From Streptomyces changanensis (GTDB lineage: Bacteria > Actinomycetota > Actinomycetes > Streptomycetales > Streptomycetaceae): a stretch of 64,000 nucleotides of DNA. This document shows positions 45,254-53,290 of this stretch, piece after piece. Below the pieces are notes generated by a model that was given only the letters and a program-made list of their open reading frames with translations, ran no database searches and was not told where the DNA came from. Every line of letters begins with the position of its first letter. Within the stretch, counting starts at the first letter, position 1. Made by a program: the position numbers and the translations under genes. Location of the stretch: contig NZ_CP102332.1 in the NCBI RefSeq assembly GCF_024600715.1, positions 310,001 through 374,000 of the forward strand. Reading direction: 5' to 3'.

Positions 45254-45269
45254 GTCGAAGCGCTTCGAC
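45254..45269. promoter_or_regulatory. LacI-type operator upstream of the lacI promoter
   Basis: GTCGAAGCGCTTCGAC, a perfect 16-base palindrome and the best copy in the window. Its centre is 66 bases from that of the 45189 site. Confidence 0.8.
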
Positions 45270-45301
45270 AGATTGTGCCACGCCGTCCCCGGCACGGGGA
45301 G

Positions 45302-45367
45302 GGGCCGGGGAGGACGACGGTCCTCCCCGGCCCAGGGTAGTGAAGGGACCGGGCTTGCGGTCCCTTC
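45302..45367 (-). terminator. Two consecutive hairpins downstream of the GH51 gene
   Basis: Stem 1: GGGCCGGGGAGGAC (45302-45315) with a perfect complement at 45320-45333 and loop GACG. Stem 2: GAAGGGACC (45342-45350) with GGTCCCTTC (45359-45367). Minus-strand GH51 transcripts meet stem 2 first, so lacI is insulated from GH51 read-through. Confidence 0.8.
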
Positions 45368-45400
45368 CGGCCGCCCGGTGCGGCGGCCGGCGGCGGCCCG

Positions 45401-47947
45401 CTACCGGGTGGCGATCCGCAGGAAGGTGACCGAGTGCGGCGGGAAGGTGTGCGTGAACGTCCTCGCCACCCCCGTCACGGTCGACGCGACCGGCCGGACC
45501 GGCTGGTCGTCGGCGGTGTTGACGGCGTCCGGCGCGGCGCTCAGCGTCGTCGCCCGGGCGGTGCCGGAGGCGGGGTCCGCGCCCAGGTCGATCCGGGTGC
45601 GAGCGGGGGCGGCCTGAGCGTTGACGACCTTGACGACGAGCTCGCCGGTGGCGGCGTCGCGGGTCACGACCTGCCGGAACGGCTCGGCGCGGTTGTCGTC
45701 GGTGAAGCCGCCCCAGCGCTGCCCGTCGACGTACAGCGTCACCTGACGGCCGCGCACCTGGACGTGGAGGTCGTAGGTGCGCCCGGTCTCGACGGTGGTG
45801 GTGTCCTCGACGAGCGTCTCCTTGGCACCGTCGACCGCCTTCTCCACGGCGGAGCGGGTGTTGTTCCAGCCGCCGAGGTTCCACCAGTGGAGGTTGCCGG
45901 TGTCGCGGACGCCGAAGGCGACGAGGAAGCCCTCGCTGCCGGCCTTCTTGGTGGCCTTGACCCGCAGGTCGTAGTCGTGCCACGAGGGGTCGCCCGCCGT
46001 GACGAGGGTGTCCTGGGCGGTCTCGTCGGACTGGACGAGCGCCCCGTCGCGGACGCTCCACGTGCCGCGCCCCGCGGCCCGGGTCCACCGGCCGTCGCCG
46101 GCCGAGAAGTCGTCGGCGAGCAGGGTCGTGCCGTCCGCCCCCGTGACGCGCACGTCGTCGTAGGCGGCGCTGGTCGCCCAGGTCGACAGCCCCACGGCTC
46201 CGGTGATCGGGGCGGCGGACTGCGGTGTGCCCGTGGCCTCGCTGGGGACGACCCGGTCACCCGTGTTGTTCATGAACAGCTTCTGGACCTCGTAGCTGGT
46301 GGAGCCCCAGGAGCGGGTCGAGTCGAACCAGATCATGTCGGGCCGCCACTGGTTCTCGCCCACGTCCGCGAGCAGCGGGGCGTAGGAGGCCATCTTGACG
46401 ACATCGGCGTTGCGCTCCAGGCCGGTCATGAAGGCGGCTTCGGCCAGGGCGTTGGAGAAGCGGTCACCACGGGAGGCGTACTCGCCGAGGAAGACGTCGG
46501 GGCCGCCGCGGTCGTAGGCGTCGTACCGCTCGTTGTTCTCCAGGAACCACTGCGGGCCGTTGTAGTAGTGCTCGTCGACCATGGCGACACCCGCGTCGCG
46601 GTTGAGGCGCCACAGGCGGTCGAAGGTGGTGCCGGAGTCGTCGGGGCCGGAGTTGCCGACGACGGTGACGTCCGGGTGCTTCGCCTCGATCGCGGCGCGG
46701 AACTGCTGGAAGCGCTCGAAGTAGGCGTCGGGCAGGTTCTCCTCGTTGCCCACCGCGAGGTGGGTGAGGCCGAACGGCCTGGGGTGGCCCATCTCGGCGC
46801 GCTTGCGGCCCCACGGCGAGGTCACGGGCCCGTTGGCGAACTCGATGAGGTCGAGGGTGTCCTGGATGTGGCGCCGCAGGAGGGCCGGGTCGTCCGTGAC
46901 GCGGTTCTGGCCGCAGCCGGTGACGAGGGCGGGCACGACGGGCAGCGGCATGGCGCCGATGTCCTCGGCGAACTGGAAGTACTCGTAGTACCCGAGACCG
47001 TAGCTCTGGTGGTAGCCCCAGAAGTTGGCGTTGACGGCCCGCTGCTCGACCGGGCCGATGGTGTCCTTCCACTGGTAGGAGCGGGCGCGCTCCCAGTTCG
47101 GGGCCTCGTACGCCTGGTGGGAGCCGGTGTTGACGAGGCAGCCGCCCGGGAAGCGCAGGAAGCCCGGCCGCAGCGCGGCGATCTTCTCGGCGAGGTCCTT
47201 GCGCAGGCCGCCGGGCCTGCCCTTGTAGGTGTCGCGCGGGAAGAGGGACACCATGTCGAGGCGCAGCACACCGGTGCCCTGCGCCGTGACGGCGAGGCGC
47301 GCGCCCGACGCGGCGGCGCGGGCGGTGAGGGTGCCGGTGTACTTCGCCCAGCGGTCGCCGCGCACGGTGAGGGTGAGCGGCTCCGACAGGGCCGCGCCGG
47401 CCGCGTCCTGGAGCCGCGCGGTGAGACGGGTGCCGCGACGCTGGTCGGTCCTGGCCCAGACGGAGAAGTCGTAGCGCGCCCCGGCGCGCAGGGCGACCCC
47501 CGGGCCGTGCCCGGTGTTGACCAGACCGTACCCGGAGCCGGGCGCCCCGCCGCCGGACAGGTCCAGACGCGCGTGGGCGCGGTTGCGCTCGTTGAGGCGG
47601 TGGGCGTCGTCGACGACGCGCACGGTGCCGGTGGCGCCGCCGTGCGACGTCTCCCGCCAGGCGGTGAGCGGGGTGTAGGCGCGGTTGTCGGTGGTCGAGA
47701 ACTCGAAGGACCGGTTGCGCACCAGCTCGGCGTAGAGCCCGCCGTCGGCCGCGTTGTTGATGTCCTCGAAGAAGACGCCGTACATGGTGCGGTCGATGGC
47801 GGGGCCGGCGCGGCCCGGATGGACGGTGAGCGTGTGGTCGACCGGATCGGCCGCGGGGGTGCCGTCCGCCCGGGTGGGGGCGGCGAGCAGGGTGCCGACC
47901 AGGGCGGCGGCCAGCGCGAGGACGAGCCTCGGCCGTATGGAGGTCAT
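45401..47947 (-). CDS. Secreted GH51 alpha-L-arabinofuranosidase with CBM-like and LamG-like domains
   Basis: 848 residues. Sec signal (RPRLVLALAAALVGTLLAAP). N-terminal part: DRTMYGVFFEDINNAADGGL then YAELVRNRSFEF. A CBM4_9-like module (about 80-235, LDLSGGGAPGSGYGLVNTGH) is inserted before the barrel, which has LRFPGGCLVNTG, acid/base Glu in HLAVGNEENLPDAYF and nucleophile Glu in VFLGEYASRG. Residues about 575-735 form a LamG/ConA-like domain (DDVRVTGADGTTLLADDFSA, FGVRDTGNLHWWNLGGWNNT), then the GH51 C-terminal beta domain resumes. It releases arabinose from arabinoxylan or arabinoxyloglucan outside the cell. No LacI palindrome precedes it; its promoter has the IclR-cluster motif instead. 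Confidence 0.92.
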   Translation of the reverse strand: MTSIRPRLVLALAAALVGTLLAAPTRADGTPAADPVDHTLTVHPGRAGPAIDRTMYGVFFEDINNAADGGLYAELVRNRSFEFSTTDNRAYTPLTAWRETSHGGATGTVRVVDDAHRLNERNRAHARLDLSGGGAPGSGYGLVNTGHGPGVALRAGARYDFSVWARTDQRRGTRLTARLQDAAGAALSEPLTLTVRGDRWAKYTGTLTARAAASGARLAVTAQGTGVLRLDMVSLFPRDTYKGRPGGLRKDLAEKIAALRPGFLRFPGGCLVNTGSHQAYEAPNWERARSYQWKDTIGPVEQRAVNANFWGYHQSYGLGYYEYFQFAEDIGAMPLPVVPALVTGCGQNRVTDDPALLRRHIQDTLDLIEFANGPVTSPWGRKRAEMGHPRPFGLTHLAVGNEENLPDAYFERFQQFRAAIEAKHPDVTVVGNSGPDDSGTTFDRLWRLNRDAGVAMVDEHYYNGPQWFLENNERYDAYDRGGPDVFLGEYASRGDRFSNALAEAAFMTGLERNADVVKMASYAPLLADVGENQWRPDMIWFDSTRSWGSTSYEVQKLFMNNTGDRVVPSEATGTPQSAAPITGAVGLSTWATSAAYDDVRVTGADGTTLLADDFSAGDGRWTRAAGRGTWSVRDGALVQSDETAQDTLVTAGDPSWHDYDLRVKATKKAGSEGFLVAFGVRDTGNLHWWNLGGWNNTRSAVEKAVDGAKETLVEDTTTVETGRTYDLHVQVRGRQVTLYVDGQRWGGFTDDNRAEPFRQVVTRDAATGELVVKVVNAQAAPARTRIDLGADPASGTARATTLSAAPDAVNTADDQPVRPVASTVTGVARTFTHTFPPHSVTFLRIATR

Positions 47948-47968
47948 GTGGGTGCTCCTGGAATCTCA

Positions 47969-47984
47969 TCTGTTCGATATGTCG
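47969..47984 (-). promoter_or_regulatory. Third copy of the CGAMATAYCGAACASA motif, at the GH51 gene
   Basis: Read on the minus strand it is CGACATATCGAACAGA, 15 of 16 identical to the copy at 19942. It lies in the GH51 leader, 22 bases upstream of the start codon. It overlaps an inverted repeat CTGTTCGA (47970-47977) / TCGAACAG (48001-48008) that spans the predicted transcription start. Confidence 0.6.
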
Positions 47985-48009
47985 GACATTGACCAGGACT
48001 TCGAACAGG

Positions 48010-48038
48010 AAGATAGGCACGGGGAGTTGACGCGTCAA
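48010..48038 (-). promoter_or_regulatory. Promoter of the GH51 gene
   Basis: On the minus strand, the -35 TTGACG (48038-48033), a 17-base spacer and the -10 TATCTT (48015-48010). The -35 lies within the perfect palindrome GTTGACGCGTCAAC (48026-48039). The predicted start is near 48003. Confidence 0.65.
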
Positions 48039-48277
48039 CGGTCCGGACCGGATCGGCTCCGACGGCCACGACACCGCCTCCGGCACTGACGTTCCGTCAC
48101 CGGCCGGGCGTCGCGACGGTCGTGGGGCGCGCCGCGCGGGCCGGTCGCCGGCCGCGGTGAGCCGCGGCGACAATGGGAGGGACCGGAACGCTCGCACGCG
48201 GCGCCCGACCTCGGGGAACGTTCGTCCCCCAGCGCCTTCCGGGTACGGCGGAACGAAAGGGAACACACGGGGTGGGG

Positions 48278-49975
48278 ATGGAGAGGGCAGGTCTGGCGGA
48301 CCTCCTGCGGGAGCTCAAGGAGCGGTCCGGGCGGAGTTACGGGGCGCTCGCCAAGCAGATGCACATGAGCACGTCGACGCTGCACCGGTACTGCAACGGG
48401 GACGCGGTGCCGACGGAGTTCGCCCCCGTCGAGAGGCTGGCGCGACTGTGCGGGGCGGACCGCGAGGAGCTGCTGCGGCTGCACCGGAGCTGGATCGTGG
48501 CGGACGAGGCACGGCGCCGGGCCAAGGCCGCCGCGTCGGCCGCCGCCGAGCCGTCCGTGCCGCCCGTGGGCACCGCGACGGCGCCCGCCGCGCTACCGGA
48601 CCGGGGCCCGGCGCCGGTACCGGAAGCCGGGGCGGGGCCGGAGGCGGAACCCGGGGCGGGGCCGGAGGCGGAACCCGGGGCGGGGCCGGAGGCGGCGTCC
48701 GGGACGGACCCGAAGCCGGCAGCCACGACGGGGCCGACAGCGGGACCGGCGTCCGGCCCGGAGGCGGCGTCGGCTCCGGGGCCCGCGCCGGCCCGGGCAG
48801 CGGGACCCCGGCCGGAAGGGGCGCCGGCCCCCGTACCGGCTCCGGACCCGACGCCCGCGCCGCCCGCGTCCGGGGGCGCCCTCGCCGACGGCGAGCGATC
48901 CCCGGCCGGCGAGAACCGGGCCGACGGTACCGCGAGCGGGCCGGAAGCGGAGGCGCGCGCAGGACGGCAACCGGAAGCGGCCCCGCCGGAGCGCCCCGAC
49001 CACGCGGCGGGCCGCCGCCGACGCGTACGGCTGCTGGCCGCCGTGGCGGGGACGGCCGTCCTCGCGGTGTCCGGCGCCGCCGTCGCGCTGACCCACCGCT
49101 CGCTCCCCTCCCCCGCCGGCCCGGACGTGCCCACCGTGGTGGAGGGCTCCGCCGCGCCCTCCACCCACGCCCGCCCCGGCGCCGGCCCGACGACCCCCGC
49201 CCGGCGGCCCGCGACCTCGCCCCCGGCCGCCGCCTCCGCGCCCGTCGGCGGTACGGCGCCCGCCCGCCCCTCTCCCGGCGGACCCGGCGGGCCCGGCGGT
49301 TCCGGCGGGGGCGGTGCGGCGCCGGGGGGCGCCGGCGTCCGGCAGGTGCCCGCCGTGCCGCTGACGGCCGACGTCGACCCGTACGTCTGGAAGGACCCGT
49401 GCAGTCAGGTCTACGTCGTGGACCGGCCGCCGGCCGGGATGCCGCCTCCGCCGTCCGAGCAGGGGGCCCGCGGCTGGGTGACCGCCCTGGGCGGGGCACC
49501 CGGCGGGGAGATGGTGATCGGCGTGTCGCTCCAGGGGGTCGGCGACGAGACCGTCGTCCTCAAGGCGCTGCACGTGCGGACGGTGGAGACGTCGCAGCCG
49601 CTGCCCGGCAACGCCTACGTGATGGGCGTCGGCTGCGGCGGGGAGGCGCGGCTGCAGGGCCACGACGTCAACCTGGACGCGGCCCGGCCGCGCCCGGTGC
49701 CGGTGGCCGGGTACCAGGGCGACCGCTTCCTGCCCGCCTCGGACTTCCCGTACACGGTGTCCCGCGACGACCCGCAGGTGCTGAAGATCACCGCGCACAC
49801 GAGCGCCCGCCACGTGCGCTGGTACCTGGAGCTGGAGTGGAGCAGCGGCGGCCGCAGCGGCACGCTCCGGCTGGACGACCGGGGGCGGCCCTTCTCCACC
49901 AGCGCCGCGCGGGGCGTGCCGACGTACCAGTTCCCGCCCGGGGCCGGCGGCTGGGGCCCGTTCGCGGCCGGCTGA
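48278..49975 (+). CDS. Membrane-anchored XRE-type HTH protein with an extracytoplasmic domain
   Basis: 565 residues. The N-terminal helix-turn-helix (LADLLRELKERSGRSYGALA, MSTSTLHRYCNGDAVP) is of the Streptomyces XRE type. A roughly 180-residue Pro/Ala/Glu/Gly linker follows, then a membrane helix (LLAAVAGTAVLAVSGAAVAL, about 249-270), another Pro/Gly linker, and a C-terminal domain of about 200 residues (DVDPYVWKDPCSQVYVVDRP, VLKALHVRTVETSQPLPGNA, VLKITAHTSARHVRWYLELE) with two Cys. Type II topology: DNA-binding inside, sensing domain outside. The ATG at 48278 was chosen; GTG at 48272 is an alternative. Ligand unknown. Confidence 0.83.
   Translation: MERAGLADLLRELKERSGRSYGALAKQMHMSTSTLHRYCNGDAVPTEFAPVERLARLCGADREELLRLHRSWIVADEARRRAKAAASAAAEPSVPPVGTATAPAALPDRGPAPVPEAGAGPEAEPGAGPEAEPGAGPEAASGTDPKPAATTGPTAGPASGPEAASAPGPAPARAAGPRPEGAPAPVPAPDPTPAPPASGGALADGERSPAGENRADGTASGPEAEARAGRQPEAAPPERPDHAAGRRRRVRLLAAVAGTAVLAVSGAAVALTHRSLPSPAGPDVPTVVEGSAAPSTHARPGAGPTTPARRPATSPPAAASAPVGGTAPARPSPGGPGGPGGSGGGGAAPGGAGVRQVPAVPLTADVDPYVWKDPCSQVYVVDRPPAGMPPPPSEQGARGWVTALGGAPGGEMVIGVSLQGVGDETVVLKALHVRTVETSQPLPGNAYVMGVGCGGEARLQGHDVNLDAARPRPVPVAGYQGDRFLPASDFPYTVSRDDPQVLKITAHTSARHVRWYLELEWSSGGRSGTLRLDDRGRPFSTSAARGVPTYQFPPGAGGWGPFAAG
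48631..48694. repeat. 24-base coding tandem repeat in the HTH protein linker
   Basis: The unit ggcggggccggaggcggaac plus ccgg occurs at 48631-48654 and 48655-48678, with a partial copy to 48694. It encodes GAGPEAEP repeats, in frame because 24 is divisible by three. Confidence 0.8.
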
Positions 49976-50068
49976 CCGACCGGCCCCCGGCTGACCGGGC
50001 CGGCGGGTCGCCGAGCCGCCCGGCGGGCCGGCGGACCGGCGGACCGGTCGGGCCCGCACCCCGCGGGC

Positions 50069-50108
50069 GACCGGGTGGCGGTCCGCCGGGAGCGTCCGCC
50101 ACCCGGTC
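50069..50108 (+). terminator. Hairpin after the HTH membrane protein gene
   Basis: A perfect 13-base stem GACCGGGTGGCGG (50069-50081) / CCGCCACCCGGTC (50096-50108), 93 bases past the stop and about 60 before the next start. Confidence 0.75.
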
Positions 50109-50168
50109 GGCCCGACGCGCCCACCGATGCCTTGGCGTTCGCCGGGGCCGGGCTCGACAATGAGGGGG

Positions 50169-52262
50169 ATGACGGACAACCGGGCACTCGGCGCGGAGCG
50201 GGAGCACGGCGGCGAGATCCAGCCGACCGAGCGGCTCGCCATGAACCGCACCGGCAGCTTCGACTGGGACGTGGACGCGGGCACCATCGACGTGGACGAC
50301 GCCGGGTTGCTGGTGTTCGGGCAGGCGCCCGAGACGTTCGACGCGCGGCCGGCGACCCTGGTGCGCCGGCTCGACCAGCCGGAGCGGGAGCGGCTGGACA
50401 CCGTGATCCGCGACGCCCTGACCAGCGGCCGGTCCTCGTACGCCGCGTACTTCCGGCTGGAGCGCGACGACGGCTCCGAGCAGTGGACGCACGTGCAGGC
50501 GCGCATCCTGCGGACCCGCGACGGCCGGGCGCACCGGATCGTCGGGATCGTCCGCGACGCGACCTCCGAGGTCACCCACTCCGAGTTCGTGCGGGAGCTG
50601 GAGAAGCGCCGCAAGCGCCAGACCGACATGGTGGAGCGGTCGACGCGCGCGCTGTCGCGGGCGGTGACCGTGGACGACGTGACGGCGGCGCTCACCGGGC
50701 CCGGGGGGCTCGCGCGGCTGGGCGCCGACGGGTTGGCGCTGGGTCTGGTGGAGAACGGCTCGCTGAACATCATCGCGTTGAGCGGGGAGTCCCTCGACGT
50801 CCTGGACGACCTGCGGTTGCGCCGCCTGGAGGAGGGGCTCCCGCTGCACGAGACCGTGCTGAGCGGACGGCCGCTGTTCACGAGCGCCTTCCAGGAGCTG
50901 ATCCAGGGCTATCCCCTGCTCGCCCCGCACGCCGGGCGGCTGCCGTTCCGGGCGGCGGCGTACCTGCCGCTGGTCGCGCAGGCGCGCACGCTGGGCGGCA
51001 TGGCCCTGCTGTACCGGCGGCACACGACGTTCACCGCCGACGAGCGGAACCTCACGCTGGGCCTCGCGGCGATCGTCGCCCAGTCGCTCCAGCGGGCCAT
51101 CCTCTTCGACGAGGAGCGGGAGCTCGCCACGGGCCTCCAGGCGACGATGCTGCCGCGCCGCATCCCGGAGATCCGCGGCGGCGAGATCGCGGTGCGGTAC
51201 CACGCCGCGTGGAGCGGCCGACAGGTCGGCGGCGACTGGTACGACGTCATCCCGCTGCCGAAGGGACGCGTCGGGATCGTCGTCGGGGACGTACAGGGCC
51301 ACGACACCCACGCGGCGGCGATCATGGGTCAGCTGCGCATCGCGCTGCGGGCGTACGCCGGTGAGGGCCACGCGCCGTCGACGGTGCTCGCCCGGGCCTC
51401 CCGCTTCCTGGCCGAGCTGGACACGGAGCGGTTCGCGACCTGCACGTACGCCCAGGTCGACCTGGGCAGCGGCACCGCCCGTGCGGTACGGGCGGGGCAC
51501 CTGGGGCCGCTGATCCGGCACACCGACGGCCGCGTCGGGTCGCCGAAGCTCCAGGGCGGGCTGCCGCTCGGCATCGCGTCGGTCTTCGGGGACGAGGAGT
51601 ACCCCGAGACACGGCTCGACCTCGTGCCGGGCGAGACGCTGGTGATGTGCACCGACGGCCTCGTCGAGGAGCCGGGCACGGACATCGGGCAGGGCATGGA
51701 GGCGCTGGCGGAGGCGATCGGCGCGGGTCCGCCGGGCGCGGAGGCGCTCGCCGACCACCTGTCGCAGCGGTTCTGGGAACGGTGGGGCGCGGGTGACGAC
51801 GTGGCGCTGCTGGTGCTGCGGCGCAGCCCGGACCCGGGGACGACGCGGGCCCCGCGCATCCACCAGTACATCCACCAGGCCGACCCGGAGGGGCTCTCGG
51901 AGGCACGGGCGGTGGTGCGGCGGGCGCTGCGCGACTGGGGGATGCGGGAGTACGCCGACGACGCGGAGCTGCTCACCGGCGAGCTGCTGGGCAACGTGCT
52001 GCTGCACACCGAGGGCGGCGCGGTGCTCACCCTGGAGGTCCTGCCGGAGCCGGTGCGCCGCGTGCGGCTGGCGGTCCAGGACCGGTCCAGCGCCTGGCCC
52101 CGGCGGCGCACCCCGGGTGAGGCGGCGACGTCGGGGCGGGGGCTGCTGCTGCTCGACGCGCTGGCGGCGCGCTGGGGGGTGGAGCCGCGGGGCGAGGGCA
52201 AGGCCGTGTGGTGCGAGATCGGCCCGGTCGCCGGGCGGGACGGCGCGAGGGTGGTGCCGTGA
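50169..52262 (+). CDS. SpoIIE-type PP2C phosphatase with PAS, GAF and HATPase domains
   Basis: About 697 residues. Order: PAS (NRTGSFDWDVDAGTIDVDDA to IVGIVRDATSEV), a charged helical linker (EKRRKRQTDMVERS), GAF (VTVDDVTAALTGPGGLARLG to LAAIVAQSLQRAILF), PP2C phosphatase (VGGDWYDV, GDVQGHDTHAA, CTDGLVEEPG, GDDVALLVLRR) and a C-terminal GHKL ATPase (AELLTGELLGNVLLHTEGGA, TSGRGLLLLDALA) like anti-sigma kinases such as RsbW. It may act as phosphatase and kinase on opposite sides of a sigma switch. Start uncertain: ATG 50169 has AGGGGG directly adjacent, ATG 50160 has a better-spaced Gly-rich SD. The stop overlaps the PHP gene. Confidence 0.88.
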   Translation: MTDNRALGAEREHGGEIQPTERLAMNRTGSFDWDVDAGTIDVDDAGLLVFGQAPETFDARPATLVRRLDQPERERLDTVIRDALTSGRSSYAAYFRLERDDGSEQWTHVQARILRTRDGRAHRIVGIVRDATSEVTHSEFVRELEKRRKRQTDMVERSTRALSRAVTVDDVTAALTGPGGLARLGADGLALGLVENGSLNIIALSGESLDVLDDLRLRRLEEGLPLHETVLSGRPLFTSAFQELIQGYPLLAPHAGRLPFRAAAYLPLVAQARTLGGMALLYRRHTTFTADERNLTLGLAAIVAQSLQRAILFDEERELATGLQATMLPRRIPEIRGGEIAVRYHAAWSGRQVGGDWYDVIPLPKGRVGIVVGDVQGHDTHAAAIMGQLRIALRAYAGEGHAPSTVLARASRFLAELDTERFATCTYAQVDLGSGTARAVRAGHLGPLIRHTDGRVGSPKLQGGLPLGIASVFGDEEYPETRLDLVPGETLVMCTDGLVEEPGTDIGQGMEALAEAIGAGPPGAEALADHLSQRFWERWGAGDDVALLVLRRSPDPGTTRAPRIHQYIHQADPEGLSEARAVVRRALRDWGMREYADDAELLTGELLGNVLLHTEGGAVLTLEVLPEPVRRVRLAVQDRSSAWPRRRTPGEAATSGRGLLLLDALAARWGVEPRGEGKAVWCEIGPVAGRDGARVVP

Positions 52263-53290
52263 TGGAACGGGTGGAGCCGGTGGAGGCGCTGGAACGGATC
52301 GCCTTCCTGCTGGAGCGGTCACTGGCCCCCTCGTACCGGGTGCGGGCCTTCCGCACGGCGGCGGGGGCGCTGCGCGCGCTGGACGCGCGGGAGGTGGCCG
52401 AGCGGGCGCGGGCCGGGACGCTGGAGGCGCTGCGGGGGATCGGCCCGAAGACGGCGCAGGTGGTGCGCGAGGCGCTGGACGGGGAGGTGCCCGCCTACCT
52501 GCGGCGGCTGGAGGAGGAGGCGGAGCGGCCGGCGAGCGGGGCCGGCGCGGAGCTGCGGGCCCTGCTGCGGGGCGACTGCCACCTGCACTCGGACTGGTCG
52601 GACGGCGGCAGCCCGATCGAGGAGATGGGGCGTACCGCGGCGGGGCTCGGTCACGAGTGGGCGGTCCTGACGGATCACTCGCCCCGGCTGACCGTGGCGC
52701 GCGGCCTGTCGGCCGAGCGACTGCGCGAACAGCTCGACGTGGTCGCCGAGCTGAACGCGCGCTGGGCGCCGTTCCGGCTGCTGACGGGGATCGAGTGCGA
52801 CATCCTGCCCGACGGGTCGCTGGACCAGGAACCGGAGTTGCTCGACCGGCTGGACGTGGTGGTGGCGTCGGTCCACTCGAAGCTGCGGATGGACGCGCCG
52901 GCGATGACCCGGCGGATGGTGCGGGCCGTCTCCGACCCGCTGGTGGACGTGCTGGGGCACTGCACGGGACGGTTGGTGTCGGGGCGCCGGCCGGAGTCGG
53001 AGTTCGACGCGGAGCGGGTCTTCGCGGCGTGCGCTGAGGCCGGTACCGCGGTGGAGATCAACAGCCGCCCGGAGCGGCTCGACCCGCCGCGTCGCCTCCT
53101 GCGCCTCGCGGTGGCGTCGGGGGCGTACTTCGCGATCGACACGGACGCCCACGCGCCGGGGCAGCTGGACTGGCAGATCCTCGGGTGCGCGCGGGCGGAG
53201 GAGTGCGGCGTCCCGGCCGAGCGGGTGGTCACCACCTGGTCGGCGGCGGAGCTCCTGGAGTGGACGCGGACCCGGACACCACCCGTGTGA
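52262..53290 (+). CDS. PHP-domain phosphoesterase with N-terminal helix-hairpin-helix (PolX-like C-terminal half)
   Basis: 342 residues. An N-terminal HhH region (TLEALRGIGPKTAQVVREAL, 53-72) as in PolX 8-kDa domains, then a full PHP domain: DCHLHSDWSDG (His107, His109), VLTDHSPRLTVARGL, GIECDILPDGSL, VVASVHSKLRM, DVLGHCTGR and IDTDAHAPGQLDW, giving all the metal-binding His/Asp/Glu. The polymerase palm domain of PolX is absent. It should be a metal-dependent phosphoesterase or DNA-end-processing enzyme. ATG 52262 overlaps the phosphatase stop (TGATG), so it is translationally coupled to a signalling gene. Confidence 0.85.
   Translation: MERVEPVEALERIAFLLERSLAPSYRVRAFRTAAGALRALDAREVAERARAGTLEALRGIGPKTAQVVREALDGEVPAYLRRLEEEAERPASGAGAELRALLRGDCHLHSDWSDGGSPIEEMGRTAAGLGHEWAVLTDHSPRLTVARGLSAERLREQLDVVAELNARWAPFRLLTGIECDILPDGSLDQEPELLDRLDVVVASVHSKLRMDAPAMTRRMVRAVSDPLVDVLGHCTGRLVSGRRPESEFDAERVFAACAEAGTAVEINSRPERLDPPRRLLRLAVASGAYFAIDTDAHAPGQLDWQILGCARAEECGVPAERVVTTWSAAELLEWTRTRTPPV

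Larger units (their letters stand above)
47948..48277. other. 330-base divergent gap between GH51 and the HTH membrane protein
   Basis: The GH51-proximal 90 bases hold the promoter and repeats described in separate entries. The remainder (48040-48277) carries no supported gene; a minus-strand frame is open but shows no coding features. Confidence 0.6.
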
